Shown here: positions 16,503 to 24,494 of the stretch, piece by piece | How the letters are laid out: every line of letters begins with the position of its first letter | Position numbering within the stretch: position 1 is the first letter of the stretch | Source: Bacteroidales bacterium Bact_23 | Lineage (GTDB): Bacteria; Bacteroidota; Bacteroidia; Bacteroidales; Lentimicrobiaceae | Assembly: GCA_001603685.1 (NCBI GenBank) | Contig: LUZO01000129.1 | Location: forward strand, 1-24,494 | Length of the DNA: 24,494 bases | Direction of reading: 5' to 3' | Program-made: the position numbers and the translations under genes | The notes under the pieces: generated by a model | Told to the model about the DNA's origin: nothing | The model's input: only the letters and a program-made list of their open reading frames with translations | The model's database searches: none

Positions 16503-17609
16503 TCAGGCATTATCCAGTTTCGACAGGGCAAATGCATAGGCGCCGATTGAAACAGCCTTTGAAGTGCCAAGCCGGCTGATTCCCACCCCGATTCTTTTCA
16601 TCGGGTCGTATTTTATGCGCTTGTCGCTGAACGGCACCTTTATTTCACGGGTATCGCCTTCGTAGAATATTTTGAAGTCATCTTCGTTTTCCAGGTTAAA
16701 CGCCCTGATTTCCATGCGGTCGAGGGCGGTTCCCACCACGGTGGTATAGTTGGTATTCATTTCATCCACAAGGCGTTGCAGAAACAAGGGATGGGCTCCG
16801 GCCAAACCTCCGCCGATTACTACCAGCCCATCGACCAGCGAGGTGGCGTTGGCTATGGTATCACCGGCAACTTCGGCCAGGCGGTGGAAGGCCATGATTG
16901 CGGCCTCTTTGTTGCCTTCGCGCAGCCCCATACCGATTTCATAAATTTCGCGCGGTTCGGGGCAGGTGTTAAAATCAAGCTTGCTCTCACGGCAATAGAT
17001 GCGCTTCACTCCGCGGATGCTCACATTCTCTTCGGCGCTGGCGTTGGTGTGCAGCTTGTTACGCAGGCGGTTGATTTCGCCCTGCGCTGAATTATCGCCC
17101 ATAAACAAATGTCCGCGGCTGACAATTCCTCCGCCAAAACCGGTACCGAAGGTTACACCCAGCAGATTCCGGTAGGTTTTGGGGCTGCTGCTGCTTTTGA
17201 TGCGCTCGTTTATTTCGGGGAGCAATCCCGAAATGGCTTCGCCGAAAGCAAAAAGGTCGCCGTCGTTGTTGATGAACACCGGAATGCCGAACTTCTCTTC
17301 AAGCATTGGCCCCAGCGCCACACCACCCCTGAAGGCAGGCAGGTTCTCCAGATCGCCGATGATGCCGAGCTCATATTCGGCAGGCCCGGGAAAGCAGAAA
17401 CTGATGGCCACGGGGCTTACCTGCAGTTTTGCCTTCACTTCGCTGAAACCCTGAATAATCTTGTTCAGCACAATTTCAAGCGTGCTCCCTTCCGAAGGAA
17501 TCCTGATGGGATCCAGAATTTCCTGTTCTGCCTGAACGGCGTTAAATACAAAATTGGTTCCCCCTGCATCCAGGGTCATTACCACCCGTTTGTCGTTGTT
17601 ATAGCGCAT
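16503..17609 (-). CDS. ROK family protein, sugar kinase-like, zinc motif absent
   Basis: This 368-residue cytoplasmic protein has the ASKHA fold signatures of ROK sugar kinases: phosphate-1 loop LDAGGTN (residues 13-19), FINNDGDLFAFGEA with the likely catalytic D116, the glycine-rich GVTFGTGFGGGI (151-162) and the adenosine loop VVIGGGLAGAHPLF (263-276). ROK kinases phosphorylate glucose, mannose, fructose or N-acetyl hexosamines. The usual GExGH and CxCGxxGCxE zinc motif is not present: the matching places read GEINR (177-181) and a loop with only C206 and C216. The protein is also longer than the common 290-320 residues. It lacks an N-terminal HTH, so it is not a ROK repressor. The nearby GH92 mannosidase makes a mannose-type substrate possible but this is inference. 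The start at 17609 is the only one giving the intact phosphate-1 strand. Confidence 0.85.
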   Translation of the reverse strand: MRYNNDKRVVMTLDAGGTNFVFNAVQAEQEILDPIRIPSEGSTLEIVLNKIIQGFSEVKAKLQVSPVAISFCFPGPAEYELGIIGDLENLPAFRGGVALGPMLEEKFGIPVFINNDGDLFAFGEAISGLLPEINERIKSSSSPKTYRNLLGVTFGTGFGGGIVSRGHLFMGDNSAQGEINRLRNKLHTNASAEENVSIRGVKRIYCRESKLDFNTCPEPREIYEIGMGLREGNKEAAIMAFHRLAEVAGDTIANATSLVDGLVVIGGGLAGAHPLFLQRLVDEMNTNYTTVVGTALDRMEIRAFNLENEDDFKIFYEGDTREIKVPFSDKRIKYDPMKRIGVGISRLGTSKAVSIGAYAFALSKLDNA

Positions 17610-17838
17610 TGTGTTGATTTTTAATTCAATAATAAAATAAAAAGAGCCGGAAAAGATTCTTTTTCTAAAACTTTATCAGCTGCGAATGTACAATAAGTGA
17701 AGGAAACTTCAAAACGGAAATTTGCTCTTTTTAAATATCTTCACCGGTAAAATCATGGCCAGGCAAATATTGAAACCGGCAGCTATGTCTGATACCGTCA
17801 GATTTCCGCTTCATCCTCCGGTTTCCGGCAAAAAGAAC

Positions 17839-17863
17839 GCCCTGCCGGAAAACCGTACAGGGC
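17839..17863 (-). terminator. Terminator of the coiled-coil protein gene
   Basis: GCCCTG (17839-17844) pairs with CAGGGC (17858-17863), with an inner CGG/CCG stem around an AAAA loop. On the - strand a T-rich run follows (complement of 17831-17837). It lies about 37 bases past the stop codon. Confidence 0.65.
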
Positions 17864-17899
17864 ATTCGGAATCGTAAGCCGCCATTCCGGCCGGTGCCA

Positions 17900-18790
17900 T
17901 TAATAACCCTTGATGGTTTTTACCTTGTTTTTCAAATTGGTAACCACCATTTTCTGCTCGTTAATCCTGATGCTTGTCTGATCCTGGTTGCCCAGATTCA
18001 GTTCGATGTTATTCCTGGTATCCCTTGACTTGTCCTGTGTTTTTGAGATTTTGCTTTCGGAACTGTTGATCGATTTCTGCAGGCTCTTTTTCTTTTTCTG
18101 GGCTGCCTTCAGCTCCCCCTGCCATGCTTTCTTTGTTTCAGCATCTTCGGCCTGGCTCAGTTTGGTTGAAATGTTATCGATGTTCTCGTTAACCACGGCA
18201 AGCTGTTTCTGGTATGAGGTAATCTTGTCCTGCTCAGCGGCAATTGCGTTTTGTGATGACTGTACTGTTTTATCCATTTTCGATTTATCCTTGCGGATTG
18301 AGGACAGTTCCTTCTCCAGGCTCTTCAGCTGTGCTTCCTCCTTTGCAAGCTGTTCCTCAGCAACACTTACATATTCGGATTTTGCAAAATCCTTCAGATA
18401 ATCTTTCAGTTTATCGTACTCTTTGGTTCCTTTTTCGGCGAATTCGCCCCTGCGGAGTTCCACGCCGGCAAACAGCCAGACAACGGTATCCTCGCTTCTT
18501 ACGCGGCTCTCGATGTTGATGGGATCGGCGTAAATGCTTTTAATGATGGCGCCGAAAAGAGATGCATCCATTCCGTTGACAACAGCTTTCGATTTGGTGC
18601 CTTTTTCGATGGCTTTCGTCCAGTCTGCCATAACTTTTTCAGCTTTTGCCTCAGGAATGCTTACCCACAGGCCGGGAATGTCAACATTTCCCTTTGACTG
18701 AGACCCGTCGTGAAAAGCAATAGGTTTCTGAGCCTGAAGCATTGGTGTAATCAGTAAGAAGCTGATTAGCAGATAGTAAATTCGTTTCAT
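17900..18790 (-). CDS. Secreted coiled-coil protein of unknown function
   Basis: I do not recognise a family. The 296-residue product begins with a signal peptide (MKRIYYLLISFLL..., cleavage after about A20), so it is exported to the periplasm or beyond; there is no lipobox Cys and no T9SS sorting domain. Residues 25-140 form a compact, mixed region with a WVSIPEAKAEKVMADW segment and VVWLFAGVELRRGEF. Residues about 142-290 are rich in Lys, Glu, Gln, Ser and Ala with heptad-like leucine and isoleucine spacing, predicting a long coiled coil, probably an antiparallel hairpin or oligomer. The protein is markedly lysine-rich and ends KTIKGY. A well-matched promoter sits about 130 bases upstream and a terminator follows, so it is a single-gene unit. 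A structural or envelope-stress role is conceivable but not supported by any motif. Confidence 0.85.
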   Translation of the reverse strand: MKRIYYLLISFLLITPMLQAQKPIAFHDGSQSKGNVDIPGLWVSIPEAKAEKVMADWTKAIEKGTKSKAVVNGMDASLFGAIIKSIYADPINIESRVRSEDTVVWLFAGVELRRGEFAEKGTKEYDKLKDYLKDFAKSEYVSVAEEQLAKEEAQLKSLEKELSSIRKDKSKMDKTVQSSQNAIAAEQDKITSYQKQLAVVNENIDNISTKLSQAEDAETKKAWQGELKAAQKKKKSLQKSINSSESKISKTQDKSRDTRNNIELNLGNQDQTSIRINEQKMVVTNLKNKVKTIKGY

Positions 18791-18921
18791 AATGGTAATT
18801 TTTAATTCTTTTTGGTTTTTGAATTTTTAGATTTTCTCAGACAAAGCAAGTTCACTGCACGAACAATTAACTTGCAGTAAAGTTTCTGTTCTTAACTTTA
18901 TGGTTTGGAGTGTTAAAGTAA

Positions 18922-18952
18922 CAAATTTAACAATTATCCCCTATCCGGCAAA
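18922..18952 (-). promoter_or_regulatory. Bacteroidota-type promoter of the coiled-coil protein gene
   Basis: Read on the - strand the site is TTTG (18952-18949), 19 bases, then TAAATTTG (18929-18922). This matches both elements and the spacing of the Bacteroidota primary sigma consensus TTTG-N19-TAnnTTTG. Transcription would begin near 18915, leaving a leader of about 125 bases before the ATG at 18790. It is the clearest promoter in the window. Confidence 0.75.
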
Positions 18953-19009
18953 CATAAACCCGTTTTTTTCTGATATGTTTAATATGTCAGTCCGTTTAAG
19001 TGCTGCTAC

Positions 19010-19031
19010 CGGATTAAACCCTTTTAATCCG
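19010..19031 (-). terminator. Hairpin after the GH92 gene
   Basis: CGGATTAAA (19010-19018) pairs perfectly with TTTAATCCG (19023-19031) around a 4-base loop. It starts about 15 bases past the GH92 stop codon. No U-tract follows on the - strand, so it may be a weak terminator or a 3'-end protecting stem-loop. Confidence 0.5.
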
Positions 19032-19045
19032 TCCATTTTCCGGAA

Positions 19046-21367
19046 TTACAGGTTCTTTCCCGGCAATTCATTTTCCAGGTATTTGATTTTCACCGGCCGG
19101 CTTCCCATCACAAAAATCAGCTCACCGCCGGCCATAATGTCTTCATGCCTGATATACAGCTTCTTGTAAAGCTTTCCGTTGAGAAGCACCTTTTTCACAT
19201 AGATGTTTTTCCGGCTTAAATCCTGTGCCTTTACCGTGAAGGTGTTGCCATTTTCAAGCCTTATCGCCGCTTCGCTTACCGACGGGCTTCCCAGCACATA
19301 CTCATTGTTACCGGGGCAAACCGGGTAAAATCCCAGCGCACTGAAGATATACCACGCCGACATCTGCCCGCAATCGTCGTTCCCGGGCAGGCCGTCGGGA
19401 GCCGGATCGTACAAATTGTCCATGATCTGGTGAACCCGCTCCTGGGTTTTCCACGGCATGCCTGCATAGCTGTACAGGTAGGGCACATGGTGGCTGGGTT
19501 CGTTGCCGTGCACATAGTTACCGATGATTCCGCGCTTGTCGATGTCTTCGGACTCCTCGATGTGTTTCTCATCCAGTTCCATCGTAAACAGCCTGTCGAG
19601 ATGGCCGGCAAATGAGGCGGGGCCGCCCGCCTTATCAATCAGGAATTCAGGATTATGGGGCACATAAAGCGAATAGTTCCAGGCATTCCCCTCGATAAAT
19701 CCCTGTCCTTCGGTTTTCAGGGGATCGAAATCCTTTTGCCAGCTTCCGTCCGACAGCCGCGGCCGCATAAAGCCGGCAGATTCGTCGTAAATGTTGGCGT
19801 ACGCACCTGCCCTCCGGTCATAAATCCCGGCCAGCCCACGGCTTCCCAACCGTTCGGCCATACGGGCGATGCACCAGTCGTCATAGGCATATTCCAGGGT
19901 TTTCGAAGCGGCATTCGGACTGAGATCTGCGGGGACATAGCCATATTTCATGTAATCGCCGATGCCGTCGTACGGAGCATAGGTTGCGCTGGCATGCATC
20001 GCTTCGAGCGCCTGCCCGGCATCAAATCCGCCGATTCCCTTCAAAAATGCATCGGCAATTACCGGAACGGAGTGGTAGCCGATCATGCACCAGTTCTCAT
20101 TTGCATGGTGCGACCACACCGGCAAAATGCCGTGCACACTCTGGCTGCGGTGGGCAAGCATGGAATTTATCATCGACGAGGTGCGCTCCTGCTGCACGAT
20201 GGTAAACAGCGGATGCAGCGCCCGGTAAGTATCCCAGAGCGAGAAGGTGGTGTAGTTGGTAAATCCTCCGGCTGTGTGGATGTTCTGGTCAAGTCCCCGG
20301 TAGCGGCCGTCAACATCCATATAAACCGTCGGAGAGACAAAGGCGTGGTAAAGGCTGGTATAGAAATTCCGCTTTACCTTTTCGGTTCCCTCAACCTTTA
20401 TGCAGCTCAGCTCTTTTTCCCACAGTTTAGCGGCCTGAGCCCTGATTTCATTGAAGTTGAACCCCGGCGCTTCGGCCCTCAGATTTTTCATCGCCCCTTC
20501 GGTACTTACCGATGACAACGCCACCTTTACCAACAGTTGCTCCCTTTCCGTTTCATTGCTGAACCGGAACCATGCCCTGAGTTCCTTTCCCGCCATTTCG
20601 GGAAAATTTTCCCGCTCGTTGAATTTCCTGTAAAAGCCCTTGTAAAGTACCTCCTCGCCGTTTTCGCAGCCATAGGCGACGACCGGCCTGGAGAAAACCA
20701 TTGCAAAATAGATGGTCCGGGTACGCGCCCAGCCGCGCGTCTGGCGGTAGCCCGTCACCAGCGTATCGTTCTCAACCCTGACAAACTGCCAGATGTTTTT
20801 GCCCGGATAGTTGTAAATCCCTGCCGACATATCGAGGATAAGATGGGCATCGCCCGCCTGCTGAAAGGTATAGCGGTGCATCCCCGTACGGCAGGTGGCG
20901 GTGAGTTCGGCAAGAATGCCGTAATCGTCGAGCATCACCGAATAGTAGCCGGGCGAAGCATACTCACGCTCATGCGAAAAGCGGCTGCGGTAACCCGATC
21001 CGGGGTTATCCTTTGTGCCGGGATTCAGTTTCAGCGGCCCGGTGGCGGGCATCAGCAAAAAATCGCCCAGATCGCTGTGCCCCGTTCCCGAAAAGTGGGT
21101 ATGGCTGAAGCCGCAGATGGTATTGTCGCCATACTGGTAGCCGGCGCAATAGGCATAAACATCCTTGTTGTATCCCGCTCCCGTTGAGTAGGAAACCGTA
21201 TCGGTATCGGGGCTGAGCTGCACCATCCCGAAAGGAACCGTAGCCCCCGGATAGGTGTGGCCCATATGGTCGGTTCCGATAAGGGGGTTAACATAATCCA
21301 CGGGGCTCTGGCCCTGCACCGTTATCAATGCGAAAGCGAGAACTGCAGCAAGGAGATATCTGCTCAT
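19046..21367 (-). CDS. Glycoside hydrolase family 92 alpha-mannosidase
   Basis: The product is a 773-residue exported GH92 enzyme, a calcium-dependent exo-alpha-mannosidase family that acts on N-glycans and yeast-type mannans. The signal peptide is at 1-19 (cleavage near VQG-QS) and there is no lipobox or T9SS domain, so it is probably periplasmic. The N-terminal beta-sandwich (about 22-290) starts with VDYVNPLIGTD and has the GFSHTHFSGTG segment (86-96). The alpha/alpha-barrel catalytic domain (about 305-770) shows SLWDTYRALHPLF (376-388), the putative acid E559 in GFIEGNAWNY and the acidic pair D664/D665 in LPGNDDCGQMSAWY, where GH92 places its catalytic base. Specificity (alpha-1,2, -1,3, -1,4 or -1,6) cannot be told. 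It starts only 45 bp after polA on the same strand, so read-through is possible. No SusC/SusD genes are in view. Confidence 0.94.
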   Translation of the reverse strand: MSRYLLAAVLAFALITVQGQSPVDYVNPLIGTDHMGHTYPGATVPFGMVQLSPDTDTVSYSTGAGYNKDVYAYCAGYQYGDNTICGFSHTHFSGTGHSDLGDFLLMPATGPLKLNPGTKDNPGSGYRSRFSHEREYASPGYYSVMLDDYGILAELTATCRTGMHRYTFQQAGDAHLILDMSAGIYNYPGKNIWQFVRVENDTLVTGYRQTRGWARTRTIYFAMVFSRPVVAYGCENGEEVLYKGFYRKFNERENFPEMAGKELRAWFRFSNETEREQLLVKVALSSVSTEGAMKNLRAEAPGFNFNEIRAQAAKLWEKELSCIKVEGTEKVKRNFYTSLYHAFVSPTVYMDVDGRYRGLDQNIHTAGGFTNYTTFSLWDTYRALHPLFTIVQQERTSSMINSMLAHRSQSVHGILPVWSHHANENWCMIGYHSVPVIADAFLKGIGGFDAGQALEAMHASATYAPYDGIGDYMKYGYVPADLSPNAASKTLEYAYDDWCIARMAERLGSRGLAGIYDRRAGAYANIYDESAGFMRPRLSDGSWQKDFDPLKTEGQGFIEGNAWNYSLYVPHNPEFLIDKAGGPASFAGHLDRLFTMELDEKHIEESEDIDKRGIIGNYVHGNEPSHHVPYLYSYAGMPWKTQERVHQIMDNLYDPAPDGLPGNDDCGQMSAWYIFSALGFYPVCPGNNEYVLGSPSVSEAAIRLENGNTFTVKAQDLSRKNIYVKKVLLNGKLYKKLYIRHEDIMAGGELIFVMGSRPVKIKYLENELPGKNL

Positions 21368-21412
21368 AAAGGTTGTTTTTCGAAAAAATCAGAATTGAAT
21401 TCCGGCTGTTGC

Positions 21413-24187
21413 CTAGTGCGCTTCAAGCCAGTTATTTCCCGTGCTGACTTCCACCTCAACGGGAATGCTCAGCTCGATGGCCGACCTCATCAGCCGCTCA
21501 ATCAGCGGTTTTACCGTTTGCGTTTCATCGCGGTGGACATCAAAAACCAGTTCGTCGTGAACCTGCATAATCATTTTCGACCTCAGGCCCAGCCTCTCAA
21601 ACTCATTCTGTATGTTGATCATGGCAATCTTGATCATATCGGCCGAGGAGCCCTGAATGGGGGCGTTGATGGCGTTTCGTTCGGCAAAACCCCTGACCAC
21701 GGCATTGTTCGAGTTGATGTCGCGCAGGTAGCGGCGGCGGTTTTTGATGGTTTCCACATAACCGTTCCTGCGGGCAAATGCGATGATCTCGTCCATATAT
21801 TTCCGGATGCCGGGGAAGCGCTCGAAATACTGGGTAATGATGTCGGCAGCCTCCCTTCGCGGGATGTTGAGCCGCTCCGACAATCCGAATGAGGAGATGC
21901 CGTAGATGATGCCGAAATTCACCATTTTGGCGTTGCGGCGCATCTCTTTGGTTACCTCGCTGATGTCGGTATTGTAAATCCGTGCAGCAGTTGCCGTATG
22001 GATGTCGATTCCGTGGCGGAAAGCATCGCACATGGCCGTATCGCCGCTGATGTGGGCAATCAGCCGAAGCTCAATCTGAGAGTAGTCGGCCGAAAGAAGC
22101 ACATATTTGTCGTTCCGGGGTACAAATGCCTTTCTGATTTCCCTTCCCCGCTCGGTTCTGATGGGGATATTCTGCAGGTTCGGGTTGTTCGAACTGAGGC
22201 GGCCGGTGGATGCCACCGCCTGGTTGTAGGAGGTGTGTACCCTGCCCGTCCGCGGATTTACCAGCGTGGGAAGCGTATCCACATAGGTTGACTTCAGCTT
22301 GGTAAGCGAACGGTAGTCGAGTATCTGCTGAATGATGGGATGCTTGTTGATCAGTTTCTGCAGAACATCTTCGCTGGTGGAGTATTGCCTGGTTTTGGTC
22401 TGCTTCGGGTTGTCCGAAAGCTGCATTTTGTCGAAAAGGATCTCACCCAGTTGCTTCGGCGACGCCACATTGAACGGCTCGCCGGCAAGGCGGAAAATCT
22501 CCTTTTCCACTTCGGCAATCTCTTTCTCAAGCTGCTCGGAATACTGTTTCAGGTTTTCCGAGTCAATCTTCACCCCTTCGGCTTCCATGGCTGCAAGCAC
22601 CTTTACCAGCGGCATCTCTATCTCGTCGAAAAGCTTACGGGTTCCCGTTTCATCAAGCAGGGGCTCCAGCGCATGGCGCAACTGCAGGGTGATGTCGGCA
22701 TCTTCACAGGCGTACTCCTTCAGCCTATCCATATTAACCGAGCGCATCGAAAGCTGGTCTTTCCCCTTTTTGCCAATCAGCGCCTCAATGGGCAGGGGCT
22801 CGTAATTCAGATAGGTGCGGGCCAGGAAATCCATGTTGTGCCGCATATCCGGTTCAATCAGGTAATGCGCAATCATGGTATCGAACAGCGGGCCGTTTAC
22901 GGTGATCTCGTACCACTTCAGCACCGAGATGTCGTATTTGATGTTTTGGCCGGTTTTGGCAATGCCGGGATTGGCAAATACCTCCGCAAACTCCTTTACG
23001 ATGGACAAGGCGCCGGCATACTGATCGGGTACCGGCACAAACCATGCTTCACCCGGAGCCAAAGCAAACGACATGCCCACCAGCTCCACATTGTTGGCAT
23101 CCAGCCCGGTGGTTTCGGTATCGAAGCAGAACATCGCCGATTTCCCGAGCGCGTCAACCAGTGCCTTTCTTTTGTCGGGGGCATCGGCCAGATGATAGCG
23201 ATGCGGTGTCTGATCAAGGGTGCGGAATACCGTTTCAATGGTTTCGCCGGCAGCCGAGAAAAGGTCGGCAGCCTGCACCGTTTCGGGTACCGCTTCCTTA
23301 TCCAGGCCGGCAAACACCCTTTTGGCAAAGGTTCTGAACTCCAGTTCATCGAAGAGGGTTTTCAGCGCTTCCACATCGGGAGGAACCACCTTCAGGGCAT
23401 CTTCGTCAAACTCAACCGGAACATCCAGGATTATCGTAGCCAGTTGCTTCGACATCAGCGCCTGCTCCTTATGCTCAATCACGCTGTTGCGGATGGCCGC
23501 CCGCTCAATCCGGTCAGCATTGGCAATCACATTTTCCAGGGTATCGAACTTCTCCAGCAGCTCCCGGGCGGTCACCTCGCCCACTTTGGGAATCCCCGGA
23601 ATATTATCCGACGCATCCCCCCACATCCCAAGCATGTCAATCACCTGTTCGGGGCGCTTTATCCCGAATCTTTCACAAACTTCCTTCACACCCAGCACCT
23701 CGGCATCCGATCCGGTCCGGGCCGGTTTATACTGAAAGATATTTTCGCTTACCAGCTGCCCGAAATCCTTGTCGGGCGTTACCATATAAACGGTAAACCC
23801 CTCTTTCTCAGCCTTTTTCGACAGTGTTCCGATGATGTCGTCAGCCTCGTACCCGTCAACCGCCAGTATGGGAATGTTAAACCCTTTGATCAGCTGCATA
23901 ATGTAGGGGATGGCGGCGGCAATGTCTTCGGGCATAGCCTCACGGGTGGCCTTGTATCCGCTGAAATCTTCGTGCCGCACCGTCGGAGCCTGAGTATCAA
24001 AGGCGACCCCGATGTGGGTGGGCTGTTCGTTTTTCAAAATATCGTAGAGCGAATTGGCAAAACCAAGTATGGCCGAAGTGTTCAGCCCTTTTGAGGTGAT
24101 TCGCGGATTCCTGTTCAGGGCATAATAGGCTCTGTATATCAACGCCATCGCGTCGAGCAGATAGAGCTTCTTGTCTGTTTGTGACAT
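21413..24187 (-). CDS. polA: DNA polymerase I
   Basis: The product is a 924-residue DNA polymerase I for Okazaki fragment maturation and excision repair. The N-terminal 5'-3' exonuclease (about 1-295) has the acidic cluster DGYEADD (about 111-117) and the helix-hairpin-helix GIPKVGEVTARELL (about 198-211). The 3'-5' exonuclease domain (about 340-525) keeps its catalytic acids: D356 and E358 in FDTETTG, D419 in KYDISVL, and Y492/D496 in YACEDAD, so proofreading should be active. The polymerase domain has motif A with D701 in SADYSQIELR, motif B RRNAKMVNFGIIYG (about 750-763) and motif C with D878/E879 in VHDELVF, ending NWLEAH. ATG at 24187 starts at the conserved strand (MSQTDKKLYLLDAMALIYRA); a GTG at 24229 in the same frame would add 14 atypical residues. 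A candidate -7 box lies at 24237-24244. Confidence 0.97.
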   Translation of the reverse strand: MSQTDKKLYLLDAMALIYRAYYALNRNPRITSKGLNTSAILGFANSLYDILKNEQPTHIGVAFDTQAPTVRHEDFSGYKATREAMPEDIAAAIPYIMQLIKGFNIPILAVDGYEADDIIGTLSKKAEKEGFTVYMVTPDKDFGQLVSENIFQYKPARTGSDAEVLGVKEVCERFGIKRPEQVIDMLGMWGDASDNIPGIPKVGEVTARELLEKFDTLENVIANADRIERAAIRNSVIEHKEQALMSKQLATIILDVPVEFDEDALKVVPPDVEALKTLFDELEFRTFAKRVFAGLDKEAVPETVQAADLFSAAGETIETVFRTLDQTPHRYHLADAPDKRKALVDALGKSAMFCFDTETTGLDANNVELVGMSFALAPGEAWFVPVPDQYAGALSIVKEFAEVFANPGIAKTGQNIKYDISVLKWYEITVNGPLFDTMIAHYLIEPDMRHNMDFLARTYLNYEPLPIEALIGKKGKDQLSMRSVNMDRLKEYACEDADITLQLRHALEPLLDETGTRKLFDEIEMPLVKVLAAMEAEGVKIDSENLKQYSEQLEKEIAEVEKEIFRLAGEPFNVASPKQLGEILFDKMQLSDNPKQTKTRQYSTSEDVLQKLINKHPIIQQILDYRSLTKLKSTYVDTLPTLVNPRTGRVHTSYNQAVASTGRLSSNNPNLQNIPIRTERGREIRKAFVPRNDKYVLLSADYSQIELRLIAHISGDTAMCDAFRHGIDIHTATAARIYNTDISEVTKEMRRNAKMVNFGIIYGISSFGLSERLNIPRREAADIITQYFERFPGIRKYMDEIIAFARRNGYVETIKNRRRYLRDINSNNAVVRGFAERNAINAPIQGSSADMIKIAMINIQNEFERLGLRSKMIMQVHDELVFDVHRDETQTVKPLIERLMRSAIELSIPVEVEVSTGNNWLEAH

Positions 24188-24494
24188 AACCGGAGGTTTT
24201 GAATTAGGGAGGGAGGCCCGTGCCACCACTGTTCAGCAAAGATAATAAACGGATCAGGACTTTGCAGGTTATCTCCCCGATTTATCCGAAATTATTCGTA
24301 CCGAGCAGCCTTCCGGAAATTCTGCATCGGGATAAATCCGTTTTTAAGCCGGAAAATACGGCTTCACAATCCGATTCCCCACCCTAAAAACAATGAATTA
24401 ACTTTGCTCTGAAAGGAAACATCTGACCGGAAGAATGAACATTTTCAATTAATTATTTGATTTACTTAAATTTACAAATATACATCTTCACAAA
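24188..24494. other. Intergenic region upstream of polA
   Basis: The 307 bases to the window edge contain no convincing gene. Besides the polA -7 box there is a TAACTTTG (24399-24406, + strand) that fits TAnnTTTG but has no -33 partner and could serve a gene beyond the edge. The last 50 bases are very AT-rich. Confidence 0.5.
24237..24244 (-). promoter_or_regulatory. polA: Candidate -7 promoter box for polA
   Basis: On the - strand this reads TATCTTTG, matching TAnnTTTG. Transcription would begin near 24230, about 43 bases before ATG at 24187. No -33 TTTG is seen at the right distance. The position excludes the GTG at 24229 as a comfortable start, which supports the shorter protein. Confidence 0.45.

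Noticed and set aside
19655..20515. 286-codon open frame on the + strand opposite the GH92 gene
   Set aside because: Antisense shadow of a well-supported GH92 gene, with no domain of its own.
22340..24094. 584-codon open frame on the + strand opposite polA
   Set aside because: It lies wholly antisense to a complete, motif-rich polA gene. Its translation is low in recognisable motifs, and such frames arise from codon bias of the sense strand.
24188..24229. GTG start extending polA by 14 codons
   Set aside because: The ATG at 24187 begins just before the first conserved strand of the 5'-3' exonuclease, and the likely transcription start lies next to the GTG.

Overview
The window looks like chromosomal DNA of a Bacteroidota bacterium, most likely class Bacteroidia. 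Three large secreted proteins end in type IX secretion (T9SS) C-terminal sorting domains with YPNP/IPNP starts and KLVIK, KKLIVR or RKLMVIR ends. Promoter-like sites match the Bacteroidota -33/-7 consensus (TTTG-N19-TAnnTTTG) and Shine-Dalgarno sequences are mostly absent. No rRNA, tRNA, CRISPR array, insertion sequence or phage gene was seen.

Layout. The left edge (1-1044, + strand) carries a 10-codon tail of a truncated gene followed by a Panacea/SocA-domain (DUF4065) antitoxin-like regulator. This gene is visibly more AT-rich than its neighbours, which fits a toxin-antitoxin or other accessory module cut by the window edge. From 1132 to 24187 every gene but one is on the - strand. In transcription order from the right these are: DNA polymerase I (polA, 24187-21413); a GH92 family alpha-mannosidase (21367-19046); a secreted coiled-coil protein of unknown function (18790-17900); a divergent ROK-family sugar kinase-like protein (17609-16503); an M14 zinc carboxypeptidase (16307-14028) followed 61 bp later by a C25 (gingipain-type) cysteine peptidase (13966-10523); an NRDE/TANGO2-like protein (9739-8960); a second C25 peptidase with tandem Ig/PKD-like modules (8658-4942); and a two-component pair, a REC-GAF-PAS histidine kinase (4614-2539) with an NtrC-type sigma-54 activator (2517-1132). 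The exception is a + strand SLOG-like Rossmann-fold protein (9872-10465), divergent from the NRDE gene and convergent with the second C25 gene.

How the genes may work together. Two C25 endopeptidases and an M14 carboxypeptidase, all with predicted T9SS signals, make an extracellular protein-degrading set. The GH92 enzyme (Sec signal, no sorting domain) and perhaps the ROK kinase could process mannose-containing glycans. The two-component pair lies next to the first peptidase gene, but no sigma-54 promoter was recognised, so a regulatory link is only a guess. polA and the NRDE gene are housekeeping or general-purpose. Most of the window is ordinary. The less explained items are the SLOG-like protein, the ROK protein without its zinc motif, the coiled-coil secreted protein, the truncated antitoxin locus, and several inverted repeats between genes.
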